From the NCBI RefSeq assembly GCF_900324485.2, contig NC_046634.1, positions 6,651,501-6,715,500 on the forward strand: a stretch of DNA of 64,000 nucleotides. Direction: 5' to 3'. The position numbers and the translations under genes were made by a program. Of this stretch, positions 35,759-48,700 are shown piece by piece. The stretch comes from Mastacembelus armatus. Its lineage: Eukaryota; Chordata; Actinopteri; Synbranchiformes; Mastacembelidae. The notes under the pieces were generated by a model, which saw only the letters and a list, made by a program, of their open reading frames with translations, had not been told where the DNA came from and searched no databases. Position 1 is the first letter of the stretch. Every line of letters starts with the position of its first letter.

Positions 35759-38177
35759 GGAGCTGCTGTACCCAGGTACTGCACCGGACCAGGTCACCAA
35801 ACACTCATTACACTTTAGTGCATTCATTTCAATTAGCCCCCAGTCCTTCAAATCCTTCAAACAGATTATAAAACTGCACAGCCAGTCATTTACCACCAAG
35901 TGTTTCACCTCCTTTGTATAACATTCAGAACCTGCTTCTATCCTGTAGCATCAACATGTAATATACATGTAATATATATTAGCTAGACTCTCCTCTCTGT
36001 GGTCCCTTTCAAAATATCCGTTTGCAGTGATAAATTACTAGGTGGATAAATTCTTAATGTCTGGCAAATCAGTTGCATTGACAACTTACTGATCATGGTT
36101 CAAGTCCCTAACATACTGTATGTGTCTGCTCTGTCCTCCAGGGAAATATGTTTCTGACCTGAGGGATGTGAAACTGTTGGCAAATGGAGGATTTTGCTCT
36201 GCTTCAGGACATTATTTCTGCTTCCTGTGCCAGGACTCTTAACTCACATCATTTTTTTATATATGTTGTGAAAATGTGTGACTGAACCAGATTTTTATGA
36301 AATGAATTTGCAGCTGAAACCACATGGACTTCTGAAGTGAGACTGTTTTGTCTGTGAAGTGGAGACGACCTCAGTTTGAAGAAACACATCAGGCTCAGCA
36401 TCAGCCTGTCGTCTGCCAAACGTCTGCTCCTTCCCCTCACGTCACCTGCCTCATTTCTACTCTGCCGTTGTCATCCTGAGAACATCACTTCAATACATTT
36501 CACTTTCTATATCATTAATATGAGAAATAGTAAGATTGTACTGTGTCGAATCTTATTTATATAAATGCAGCATCATATTTATTCTGTAATTCTTCTACTT
36601 TGTGAATCTTAGAAACTTTGTGTTCTCCAAAAGAGTTAGTCTTTAGCTTCTGTGGTATCTCTGTGCTGGATGTAAACACTTCACACACGTTAACAGGAAG
36701 CAGCAGATCTCTGTGTAATGTAGATATAGGCAGGGGAGACAAATGAAGGAAATACTGAAGTTAAAGTCAGATCAGCCCGCACACACACAACATCTGAGTC
36801 AAGACTGAGTCAAGACTTTATGAATTCATCACATGCTGCACTTCACAAGGTGGCGGTAATGCGCCGGTATATTGGCTCGCCGAGCGTCACAAAGCGCCAA
36901 AGAAAAAGAAAGAAAGCATAAGAGGAACAGGGTCCATCCATGCGGCAGGGACCCGGAGGACAGAGTCTGACACGGTATCTCATTTTCTGCATCTTTACAA
37001 ACATAGAACTGGTCTGTTCTCAGGGTCTTTTCTATAAATACGATGCTGTGAATGTGCGACAACAACAACAAGAGTGAGTGCAAAGCTGCAGGGTTTTACA
37101 GTCCTGTGTCGTTAGCCCCCTCGATAGTCCAAGACAGGCGCTGTCGCAATAACAAACAGGGCAGATAAACAAGTAAACAGCGCAGCCGAGATTTGGTTGC
37201 GTGTCATTTGGGTGTGTGTGCGAAGTCCAAGCTCTCAGACAGGGTTTATGGGGGGTTTGAAGTTTGCAGCTCAGTTTGAGATGTTGAAGCCATGTGACAG
37301 TCGGGTCTTCTGCCCTTATGCAGGGGCGATCCGGATCAGACTTTTAGGAGCGTTTATACAGGGGTCTATGTGGGGGGACTAAACCCAGCTCTCTCCTTCT
37401 CTGTGCTGTCAACCAAACAGAAAACTACCTCCAGTCACACAACCTGTGATCAATAAGCAGTATGAATTGATCCATATTGATTTCTGAGGTCATTGTGATG
37501 GGGCATTGGGTTGACTGGAGCAGGGGAGTCAGGTAGTGTCATTGTGACCTCACTTTCTTATCTGAACTTGGTTGTTTTCTTTGGTGGGGAAAGACAAATA
37601 ACAGATTTCCAGTTATTGAAGGTTTGCTCAGTGTCTGGATTCACTGTCCATAACGTCTCTGTGTAACTGCATAGTCAATATGTGTAATTCCATCATAAAA
37701 GCTGTTTGTTAATTAGCCAAATCTCTGTGTTCCCATGTCGGCCGCAGGATCTGCACAGTCCAACTAGTCTGTATGACTGAGAACATTGTTGTCCTTTCAG
37801 GTGTGCCATGACGCCACACTCAGCTGCTGGGTGGCTGATATATATATATATATATATATATACATATCAGCGTGGAATGAATCAAAGGTCAATATTTTCT
37901 CCTACATGTGAATATCAGCATGTAGCATTTTAACCAACCTGCCTGCACCAAGCCGAATGGTCCGTTCTCACCGTCTCCGTCTTATCTGGGATGAAACGTG
38001 ACAAGAAGCTTCATTTTGATTCAGGTTTTTAACCCAAACAGGTGTTGATTTTTTTCTTCTTTACATTTTATCCACTCTTTTCAAGGAGGAGGTCGGCAGC
38101 TTATTTATCTCAAAACGAGTCCTCACATGGTGATCTGACCTCTGCATCACAGTGTGGTCCACAAACCAGCTGACACG
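35759..38177. other. smim11 3' region and slc19a1 upstream region
   Basis: No coding exon recognised. The first part is probably smim11 3' UTR. Around 36840-37100 the DNA becomes GC-richer and could hold an untranslated first exon of slc19a1, but no specific exon can be supported. A TA microsatellite lies at 37838-37862. Confidence 0.5.
37838..37862. repeat. (TA)n microsatellite
   Basis: Uninterrupted TA dinucleotides about 0.3 kb before the slc19a1 start. Confidence 0.95.
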
Positions 38178-41100
38178 ATGGTAGCAGAGGTCACAGCGGG
38201 AAGTGGAGATAAATTAGAGGAGGAGAAAGCGATGGACCTGAAAGTTCCCGTGTCTGAAAACACTGAAAGACATGAAGACGGAGACATGGCCGTCTGTGCT
38301 TCTGAGGCAGTGACTCCCAGTGAGGACCCAACAGAGGAAAGCAGGGAACCCATAAAATGGGAGTGGGCTGTGATATTCCTGTGTTTTTATGGGTTTATGT
38401 CATCAATAAAGCCTGGGGAGCCCTTCATCACACCGTATCTGCTGAGCCCTGAGAAAAACTTCACCAGGGAACAGGTTAGTGCCGTGCTCTGACTGAATAT
38501 CTACATAGAGTGGAAGTGAATATTGGCAGAGAGGCTGAAAGTTAAAATCTACAACTGTTTTACACGTTTTCCTCCATGCAGTTAAACACTGATTCCTCAG
38601 TGCAATTACTAGGTTGCCTGTGGGGAGTTTGCTGATCCGTCTTACTGTGGTCAAAGTTCACATTCCCTCAAACAGTGAGTTCAGTAGGTTCAGGTTTTGT
38701 TAGTGAGGAATGGTGTTTTCAGTGGACTGTGATTTGCTTGCCTGTTTTTTTTTTTTTTAACTTACAATGACCGGTCTCTGTTTTTGTGAAATGTCAGCCC
38801 AGTTTGACAACTGAGGAGCAGTGTATATATGAAAAGAATAGGATAAGCCTACACAGCTATAGGTAGTTTTTTTTATTTTTTTCATTTTCCTAAATAATAC
38901 TGATGAGGATGACAATCTTTTGATCCGATGAGTGTGATTGTGAGAAAGCTGTAGTCCTACACTCTTTGTTGATGTTTGTTTTAAAGACAGTCTGTATGAA
39001 ATGATTATTTTGACTACTGATTTGATCGACTTTACTGTCTTTCCAGGTGACCAATGAGATTACCCCTGTTCTGACATACTCCTACATGGCCGTGCTGGTG
39101 CCTGCCTTCCTGCTGACCGACCTGCTGCGCTATAAGCCAGTGCTGATCATCCAGGGCATCAGTCAGGTGGTCATCTGGCTTATCCTGCTTCTGGGCACTA
39201 ACCTCATCGAGATGCAGTTCATGGAGTTCTTCTACGGTATCACTATGGCCTGCCGTGTGGCCTACTCCTCTTACATCTTCTCCCTGGTCAGCCCAGTCCT
39301 CTACCAGCGTGTGGCCGGATACTCGCGGTCCTCTGTCCTCTTGGGGGTGTTCACCAGCTCGGTGCTGGGTCAGCTCTGCATTTCTCTAGGCAACATGAGA
39401 TTCTACACCCTCAGTGCTGTATCTCTGGGTTTCGTCAGCTTTGGTTTGCTGCTCGCGATGTGGCTGCCATGGCCTAAACGCTCCATGTTCTTCAATCGGA
39501 TGAAGAATCAGGAGCAAAGGGAACTGGCTGCAACGGGGGCCACCAAATCAGAACTTGACCAAATGAACCCCAAAGCCAGCAGGTTGCCCCCCCCCGCCTC
39601 CACATGCTCGGCATCATGCTGGAAGGATTCTGTGCTTGTGCAGATGCTGCTGGAGGTGAGAAACCTCGTGAGGAGGCCCAACCTCAGGCTCTGGTCCCTG
39701 TGGTGGGTGTTCAACTCCACTGGGTACTACCTGGTGTTGTTCTACGTACACATCCTGTGGAACAAAGTCACTGACAACAAGACAGTTTACAACGGCGGAG
39801 TGGAGGCTGCTTCTACCTTACTGAGTGAGACACATTTGTTATTACAGAATGTAGTTTTCACAACAATAGTCTAGTGTGAAAAAGTCTGATATGAATTTGG
39901 GTAAAAGTTGATTTTTAAAAAAAAAAGCCAAAGAATTACCTTGTGTTGTGATAATTTAGTTCCATTTCATTCATGACAAATTGTACAACATTAGTATCAT
40001 TATTTGTTGTTGTGTTGTGTGCAGTTGTTGTTTGAACAGTGCCAGAGTTCATGTTAATCAGGCCACTGAAATCTTTCTGGGCAAAAACTGTAATTGCAGG
40101 AGGAAGAACATTAGATAATACATTTTTTGAGATTTCCATTCATATAAATCATGTGGACTGTAAACTGATAGAACTTTACAGTCTCATGTACCAACATCTC
40201 CAAGTTTGGTCAGATCCAGACACAAATCTGGAAAAAGCATCACATTCACACACCCTGAGCAACAGATGAAAACAACACTGGTACCAGTTTTATTGGTATG
40301 TTGCCAAACTGCACCTGATAGCATGTCTGTGATAAGGAGAGATGATGCTTCCTCGTAGTGCTGGTTACAAAGATCAATTCGCTTTGAATATACTGATACA
40401 AATCTGCCCTGAAAGAAGTTATTATGTTGAAGGTAAAAAAGAATGAATGATGTTTCAGGTGCAGCAACTTCCTTCATGGCTGGTTTTGTGAAAATTCGGT
40501 GGAACGTCTGGTCAGAGCTGGTCATCGGTGTCATCACGGCAGTGCAGGCAGGTCTGCTGCTGCTTATGGGCACCACAGGAAACATCTGGGTGTGCTACGT
40601 CGCCTACATCCTCTTCAGGGGATTTTACCAGTTCCTGGTCCCTATTGCCACGTGAGTGCACAATATCATGTATTTTTCTGCCTGGTAATGTTCTGCTGAA
40701 ACAGCTGTTTTCTTAAACCCAAGTTGAAACTCAGAAGAAGGATGTGAGATTCACCAAAACAATAACAGCTCAGGGCGTTCGATCATGTAAAAGCTGAGAA
40801 CTAACCTGATTTTGCTTTTGACAGTTCTAGGATTTGAAATGTTTCATCATTGACCTTATATTTACATTATTGTAAATTGACTTTTATTGGGTTTTTGGTT
40901 GTTGGTCAGTCAAAACTTGACATTCGAGGTTAACTTGGCCACTAGGATACTGTGATGGGCTGATGAATCCAGAGTGTTGTACTCATCAATCTGTTCTATG
41001 GTGATTTTCCACTCAGGTTCCAGATAGCCTCATCACTCACTAAGGAGCTCTGTGCCCTTGTGTTTGGCATCAACACCTTCTTGGGCACCATACTGAAGAC

Positions 41101-42054
41101 CATCATCAACTTGATATTTTCAGACAAGAGGGGCCTGGCGATGGATGTGCACTCTCAGGTAAAACATTACACATACATTTAGCAGGTTGTACAGGCTTCA
41201 TACACAGACACTGGCAGCTTTGCTCATAGAGCTTTGTCTGTGGCATACCGTCTTCAGGGGAAGTCACGTGACTCTCCATGAATATATTATTGTTGCAATC
41301 ATCTGAGCAGGGGGATCTACAGGAGACTGTGTCCAACAGGTGCAGCATTAATTGCTGTTTCGGTTGCAGTGGTTATGGAATGAGGCATCGAAAACATTTG
41401 ACTTTTTTAGCTACGGCGTCTGTGTGTGAATTGGACATTTTTTCTTAATATTTAATTTATTTGGGTGCACCAGCGCGAGTGTCTCTTGAGTTCTGATGCT
41501 CTTGTTAAAAGCTCAGTGAATAAATCAGCTTTGCATTTTTAGCTGTTGCTGCAGTTTGGCCGACACGATTAATTATAACATCTCCCTACATCGACTTCCT
41601 TTGCAATGACTGGAAAATTAGCACCACCAACTGGTTATCTTAACCAACCAGCTCCTAATATTAACTTACCAGTAGCGGATGGAGACGCGTTATTTGAATT
41701 TCTGGACGTTCAGCTAAAATCTGCACAACGTTTGGATGAAACCAGGCTGTTCAGCATCAGCACAGCAAGTGGTAGGTTTGTCCCCTGACATGCAGAAATT
41801 GTCGTCATGGCAGAGTATCTGATTGAAGTTACATTTCTTTCCTCCTTTCACAGTTCAAGGTGTACTTCATTTACTTCACCCTTCTTACCGTCACCTACTT
41901 TGCCTGTGCGGCTGTGGTCATCTACCGTCACCATAGAAACCAGCCACAAGGAGGAGGCACTGCCAGCGACCCGGAGTTGCCTGCAGAGCTAAGCGCTGCG
42001 GCACTGAGTTCAGAGGATGAACTCTTGTCTAACAGCAAAAGTGCCAAGGTTTAA
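38178..42054 (+). CDS. slc19a1: Reduced folate carrier (folate:anion antiporter)
   Basis: Twelve-helix MFS transporter that imports reduced folates in exchange for organic anions; the human protein also imports cyclic dinucleotides. Five coding exons join in phase: 38178-38474, 39047-39824, 40459-40651, 41017-41158, 41854-42054; 536 aa (human 591, with a longer tail). FYGFM, KPGEPFITPYLL and NFTREQVTNEITPV near residues 70-105 are family hallmarks. YSSYIFSLV and QRVAGYSRSSVLLGVFTSSV favour SLC19A1 over the thiamine carriers SLC19A2/3. FVKIRW, YQFLVPIATFQIA and KELCALVFGINTF follow. The N-terminal cytosolic part (about 70 aa, acidic) is longer than in human. The start is the ATG in cacgATGGTAG; the frame continues upstream only to a GTG. 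The second exon is large, as in mammals. Confidence 0.95.
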
Positions 42055-42450
42055 AATCAAGATTTCACCATTTCACAGTTCTTCATCACAATCTTAGCTG
42101 CAGCTCAGCGTTTGACTCATTTTAACCGTCTGATGCTGCTGCAGTGTTGTTAGCTGTTAGCTGCTGTCAAAGTGCCTCATCTGCTACGTAAAGTCAGATG
42201 GCTGCACAGTTTTCTGTTTCTTTTGACCATCACATGAAATTCACTGTAGCTGTAACAAAGTTATCAGGTCCTTCTCTTTTCTTTAAAACTCAAGCACTAT
42301 GTTATAATATTATGGAATGGGATTTTACTTTTAAAGGGGGACCAATAACTGAGCTTTCCTTTTTTTTTTTTTTTTTTTTTTTTTTGTACATCAGTAACAT
42401 GATGCTGAACTGTCCTCTTTCTTTCAGTGGCAGTGGGTTTCCCTTCAAAA

Positions 42451-42600
42451 TACACAGATCAGCCACAACATTAAGACCACCTGCCTAATGCTGTGTACAC
42501 AGGAGTCAGTTCATATCACTCTGCACTGTGTCACTGTGTAACTTCTGTGGATCCGGTTGCTTCCACAGAGCAGGTCATAATGTTAGGGCTGATTGATGTA
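42451..42600. mobile_element. Short MITE with imperfect terminal inverted repeats
   Basis: The left end reads tacacagatcagccacaaca and continues attaagacc. The right end, read in reverse complement, begins tacatcaatcagccctaaca and continues ttatgacc: about 22 of 30 bases agree. Both ends terminate in TA, as expected for Tc1/mariner-type insertion. The end motif (atcagcc-aacatta) is one I recall from a very common fish DNA transposon. At 150 bases the copy is internally deleted and carries no transposase. It lies in the slc19a1 3' region. Confidence 0.7.
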
Positions 42601-44091
42601 CTACAAATGACTTTAGAGAGGGCTGCATTTTGAGACGTTGTGGCACAGATCATGTACATTAGTGCTGTTTGAGCAGAAAGTGACCACATCAGTATGATAG
42701 GTTTTTATTTCATATCTTGGGAATCACATTGTTCTAAAATCAGATCATGAAATGTATCGCCTCCTGACTCTGTCGGTTTGATTTGTAATGGTGAACTGCA
42801 CATTTTATGCAGTGTTTTTCAGATTTCGTTTTTTTTAATGATTCATGGTTGTTTCTTTCTGCCAGGGTATTTGACACAGGATACAGAAAGTGTTACATAG
42901 GAGAAATCATATGTGAAAGTCATGTTTATAGACAGAGAATTGTCATAATATAACAGAATATGTGGGTAGAACAGTGCGATATTTCTTTTTTCATCTGAAT
43001 GTCAGTGGTGTCTGTCAGTTTTCTTATCAGATTGTCAGATTATCAAGAAGGGTCGGCTGCTCTTGCCTTCATTATGACTGCAGGATGCACTTGTCTCAGT
43101 TCTCTATGAAAACATAGGAATGCAGTGTTATGTGATGGTGATGCAACAGGAACTAGTTCTAAAATGTTTAAAGTTGTGAAAATGCTTAAAAAGCAAACAG
43201 AAAAGGTGATTAAAAAATAGTTTCTTACATCTCAGTAGTTTGAGTTTACTGAGTTCTGACTTGGATTATTGCACACTGAATGTATTACTTTGGTTTTTGA
43301 ATCAACACATTGCTGAAAAATTATGTCACTGTGACCTTGTCTGAATCCTGTAAAAAGGCAAACAGGCTTTTAGTCAGATGTTTATTTTTTTTTTCACAAA
43401 TAAATTGCATTTGGTGGATTAAAAAGCTTATTGATCGGTTTTTGGGGACTCATAGCTCCATGGCTGTGTCTTATGGTGGAGACTTGTTTGTTTTTAATAA
43501 AACTGTTCTGTTGAGTAGGACGGCATGTGAAGAGGCAGCTGTACATTTCAAACTGCACAGGTTCATATAATATATATAATATAATATCAGCACTATAACC
43601 TCTGCTGTTTGAAAATGTTGATTTCATGGATTTTTGCAGCTAAAACTCTTTTCACTAGATTTATGTTTCATGATGGCTTAAACAGATGTAGCTTCACACT
43701 CCTCAGCACAGTTATACCTGTAAATATAATATTTCTGCATTTAAAGCAGCAGGTTTATCGACACGGTTTTGTATCTGAGTTGTTTAGTCAGCTGCAGTTA
43801 AAAACTTGAGCTCTCGGATTGTTTTTCTGCATTTCTCAGTGGGGGTTGGTTCTTCTCTCTGATGTTTCTACAGCTGAGCGGGGTGATGTGATGAACCCCT
43901 CTTTAGGATAAATCTAGGTCTTGTAGTCTGGGAACATGGAAACTGGATGTTCAAACGTACGTCTGTAGGTTTAACATCCAAAGTTTCTGATCTGAATTAG
44001 TTTCAATGAGAATGTGCTGACACTGACTTGATGATGCAGTGTTTATTCCTGGTCCTTCACCCTGTTTGAGGTTTATTACCCTTGATGAGAT

Positions 44092-44130
44092 GAGATAAAC
44101 TTTATTAATCCCTGAAGGGATATTTAGATA
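44092..44130. repeat. Fish dispersed-repeat fragment
   Basis: The stretch around actttattaatccctgaag resembles the 'tttattgatccctgaggggaaatt' motif found at the ends of repeats in many fish genomes. Only about 40 bases are present. Confidence 0.45.
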
Positions 44131-45705
44131 AGTCTGGTAGTAAAAGTACTAAATAGCAAGAGTAATCAGTAACAGTTCATGTTGTAGTTTAGTTTTTAAA
44201 AAAATCCCTGCTGCAGCTGCTTTATGAAAGCAATCTGACATATCAGTCAACCTGTCACTCGCTGCCCTCAAGTGGTTGAGGTTTGGAGTATTATTCTTTT
44301 CATCATCTGCAGAAATATTTAGATTTGAAAAGAAGAAAACACAGAAAAAAAAATTGAAGCATACAGGTGTTCACAAAATACAAAAAGCTTAATTTCAGGG
44401 TTGATCTTCTGTTGGTTTTATTTAAACATCCACATACTTGTAGGCAGTATGAACTCAAACACTCCAGCAAACCACAGTAAATACAGACCTACAATGGTTT
44501 CAGTACTGTAGTGTTTTTTATCAAGTCTCTACACAATTTAAAGATGCTGCCACAAGAGATTTTTGACAGAGGCTTCAGTTAGTGCAGCTCCAAAAACCAT
44601 GTGGATTTCAAATGATCTTAAAACTCAGGTTTGTATTAGTTGTAATTGCAATAGTGGATTCTATCTTTAAAGGTGTTATCTATGTAACCAAAGGTCTGTT
44701 GCTTCAGGCTGTAGTCGGGGAAAAATGAATACAGGTGTTCACAAGAAATAAAAGTAGGCGTAAAACAAACCATGCATAGTATCGGAAAATATACACAAAG
44801 TTTCCTTGAGAATTAAAAGCTAAAAAAAAAGATGAAATCTTTAGTTACAAAGATGAAAAGATCTTTAAAATGAGTGTTCTAGATGATTCAGGCATGTAGG
44901 AAGGATAACAACATTCAAAGATAAAAAAGAAAAAAACTCAATTCAACATGAAGAAACGTTATTGATTGACCTTTTTTGAGTTTAAAATCCCTCGTATTTT
45001 TTTCGGGCACTTGCTACAATGTGTAGCTCAAGTTTTCAACTGCAGCTGACCAATGTAGTAGCTGTTGTTGAAAAGTACAACGACTCCTTTGTTGGCATAG
45101 CTCAAACCAAGACAATGGCATCTCTGCTATCAGTTCAGTTTCTCCCCACATTCCAAGCTGCTTTCCGACATTGTGAGGCCACGTGATTTCACACCAGGCT
45201 GTAGCCATAGGCCTCAAGTCATCCTGAACTGTTGATTTAATGAGCTTGAGTTATCAGTTAATGTCCGTCACAGGAAAGCCCACCTTGCTGAGCTTCCTGG
45301 TATTGTTTCAACATCAGAAACTAACCTCAGAAAGGTGTGAGTTCTGCTTCATGACTAAAAGCTCCTTTTGTTCCACTGCCGTTTTTAAATTACAGACTTT
45401 CTGCTTTTTTATCTTACTCTAATTAACTTATTTTCTTTTAAATCTTATTTGTATGTTTCAGTGTGAGAGTAGGTCCCAGCAAATAAATTCACCATGTTCA
45501 CTGATGTCTCAGATGCCACTTAGTTCATCAAATTAAAGTATTAGTCGCTCGGACTGAGCTCACCTACATTTTTTGCACTGAAAGTTCTGTTAAGGATGAA
45601 TAATACAGGACACACATACAAATAAAAAATTCACGAAAACATATTGTGCAGTATAACAACTACATGGACTGTTCTCATCACTTCCAGTAAGTCCTGCTGG
45701 AGTCC

Positions 45706-48700
45706 CTAGAACACTTCACGCTGGATCTTGTGGATCCAGGTCCTGCCCTGGCGTTGGATGTCTATGTCATCGGTGTTTCCTCTGACAAATGTCAAAAGGA
45801 AACAAGAGTCACACACTGCTGCTAGTCATATAAATTATTAAATAGTGTACAGCTTTAACATCATGGAACCTTAAGACGTTTCTCACACAGTGATTTGTGT
45901 CTTTAACAGGATGAAAACTAGAAACAGTGAAGAGTTTTTCCAGTAACGTACCATCTGTTTGTTCCTCCCCCTTATGAGCAGCTGTGCCATTTGATCCAGT
46001 TCCTTCTGGAAAATGGACATCTAGATTACAACTTATTAAATGATTATAAAAATTAGAGGTCGACCAAGCCACGTGCTCATCGCCATGAGCACCTCTAATA
46101 AAAATCTGGACTAAAATAAGGAAAATGGATAAAAGGTCAAACTTACGGCTCCTCTGAGTGTTCTTCCAGAATTCTGAAGTGGTGGACAACAGGACATTTA
46201 GATTAACAGAATATACAGCACAGAAAAAGCAAAGTCTTTTATTACAGACTATCTGTGGAGGTATTTTACTGACCAGCTTCCCAAGGCATGGATGCTGCAG
46301 GTAGAGAGTTACAGAAAAAAGGTGTCACTCTTAGGAATATAATGACCAGAATGCAGAAAAATCTCATAAAAGCAAACAAATGCAGTGTACGTGTGTATGT
46401 CAGACTAACATCTTCATGTAACAACTCATAAATGGACCATATGCTACAGACAAGCTGATATCCAAACAAAAGCAATGCTCAAAAAATATTATTTCTTAAC
46501 AAAAAAGTGGCTCATTTATATAAAATGCTATTAAAAAGAAATAACTGTTTTAAATATTTTGTTTGGACCTTTAAGTGCTTTAAAAGACTCCTTACCTTTT
46601 TGGAAGAACCACATCCCTGGAGGGAAAAAAGCAGAATGATTAAAATCTCATAAATTAAGGATTCCAGCTAATGCTAACTGCTAATATTGATCCAGAGCAA
46701 GTAAAGACAGTAACACCTGATTTGCATCTGTGTGTAAATACCAGCAACAGCACAGCTGACAGCAGACAAATGAAAACGACAACTCCTGCAGTAATTTTTG
46801 GATCATCAGATCCTGTAAAATGAGTGAAAATGTTGGCAGATTTATTGTAATTCCTTCTGTCCAGCAGTTTGACTTTGCAGAATTTACCTCAAATGTTTGA
46901 TGTTGATAACTCACCCGGGGGGTTGGGGATGAACGGGTTGGGGATGGGTTGGCTGCTCTCCTTACTGATTGGATTCTTTATCTCACATATCAGTTTGCTT
47001 GAATAGGTTTCCTAGGTGTACAGAGAAGTATCAAGCATTAGATCAAAAGCAGCCATTTATAGACACTGATAACAGACGAGAATGTTAAATGTTCATAAAT
47101 GATAAACTCATTGGAAACTAGTCAGTAGTTACAAAGAAGAAAAAACAGTGTAATCCAGATTAACTGAGTGCAATATTAGGCCAGTTAAAGATATTTGTAC
47201 CTATGCATTTGATTTGAGAATTGCATCATTATGCACAATACAGTACCTTTGTAACATTTAGCTGATTAGATGTAGCCTTCACCTTCCCATCTAACATCCA
47301 TTCGTAGGTAACTGGTTCCATGTCTGCGATGGGACCTCCATCACAGATAAAAGTACAGACGAGCTTCTCAGTATCACACAATAGATCAACAGCAGGTACG
47401 GGGACAGGAGCTTATTATTGGAGAAAATCATAATGACACGATCATGATGCAGATTTTCATTTTATGTCCCAAAACTGCTTAAACCTGATGAAGGACACTA
47501 AATTTAATTTATCCACTTACAGATGACTGAGAGTTTGATTATAGTGTTCGTTTGGCCGTTGATTACTGCTGTGTACAAGTTACTGTCGTTAGCAACCAGC
47601 GCTCTGATTGTCAGCTCTCCACTGGAAATGTTCAGGACACTCCGCTCTTCAAACAAACATGGCCAGTGTTAGCTTCTCAACAGAGGGCTCACAAGTAATT
47701 AAATGTGTAACAATTTAGCAGTGACCCATAAAAACACCCAAGGACACTTAAGAAAGACCAGTACTAGTATCAGTATACCTTTGAATTGACGAAAATAAGT
47801 AATTTGTGGTTCTGGTTTCTCCCACTGGGCTGCAATGTGAGGGCCCTCCTTCCAAAGGATGCTGATGGGATCAGTCAAAGAGACTGGACTAAGGACAACG
47901 TCATCGCCCACCTTCTTGTAGAGTAGGATCTCTGCAAAGACAAAAAAGAAGCTCAGTGCTTTCTGTTCTAAACATCCATTTCCAAAGATTAATTATTTTT
48001 TCATTCATTCAGCACGAGGACTTGGTGCTTTCTCTATTTTATATCTATGTCAACTGAATAGCTCTGGGAATTTGGACACATATTTGTCTGCCACTTTAGA
48101 TATTGTCCTGTCTTCTTCTTCTTCCACAGTACAGTTACTAACTACTATTTTCCTCTTCTATATATTTTAATTCTGTTCCACCATGCTATGTCATACTCTT
48201 TTATACTCTATTCTAATGCCGCATTCTGTTCTGTTGTGTCATTTCTATTGTATTATATTCAAATGTCCCTTTTATTGTATTAAACTTTACTCTATTTTGA
48301 TGTATCTATTCTATATATGACCAATTCTATTCTATTGTTGTTACACTTGCCAACCCATTCTATTCTTTTATGTCCTATTTCTACAGTGTTAATCTACTGT
48401 CCTGTGTGCTGTTCTGTTCTACACTGTCCTTTTCTGTTCTCTATAGGTTCTACTTTAGTGTCCTATACTATTCTGTTGAATCCTGTTCTATCCTGTTCTG
48501 TGCGTCTTAGTTAAGTTTTCAAATCTATAGATTGATGTTCCATTTTCATAGCTGTTCTATAATAATTTTAACTATGTCTGATTGCTGTTCTATGTTAAAC
48601 TACAGTATTATACTAGAGATATGACTATAACTCGTCTATGGGGCACATTTCAATTCTTTTCCATCTTAATTCATGACACAGCTCCTCATCCATATGGGGA

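Larger units (their letters stand above)
42055..45705. other. Convergent 3' regions of slc19a1 and the Ig receptor
   Basis: No coding exon recognised. AATAAA on the + strand near 43495 and its reverse near 44419 could end slc19a1 and the - strand Ig receptor gene. The interval also holds a small inverted-repeat element (42451-42600), poly-T runs and a fish repeat fragment (44092-44130). Confidence 0.5.

Noticed and set aside
48317-48514. A + strand Leu/Ser-rich open frame.
   Set aside because: It lies wholly in the degenerate TTCTA/TTCTG tract.
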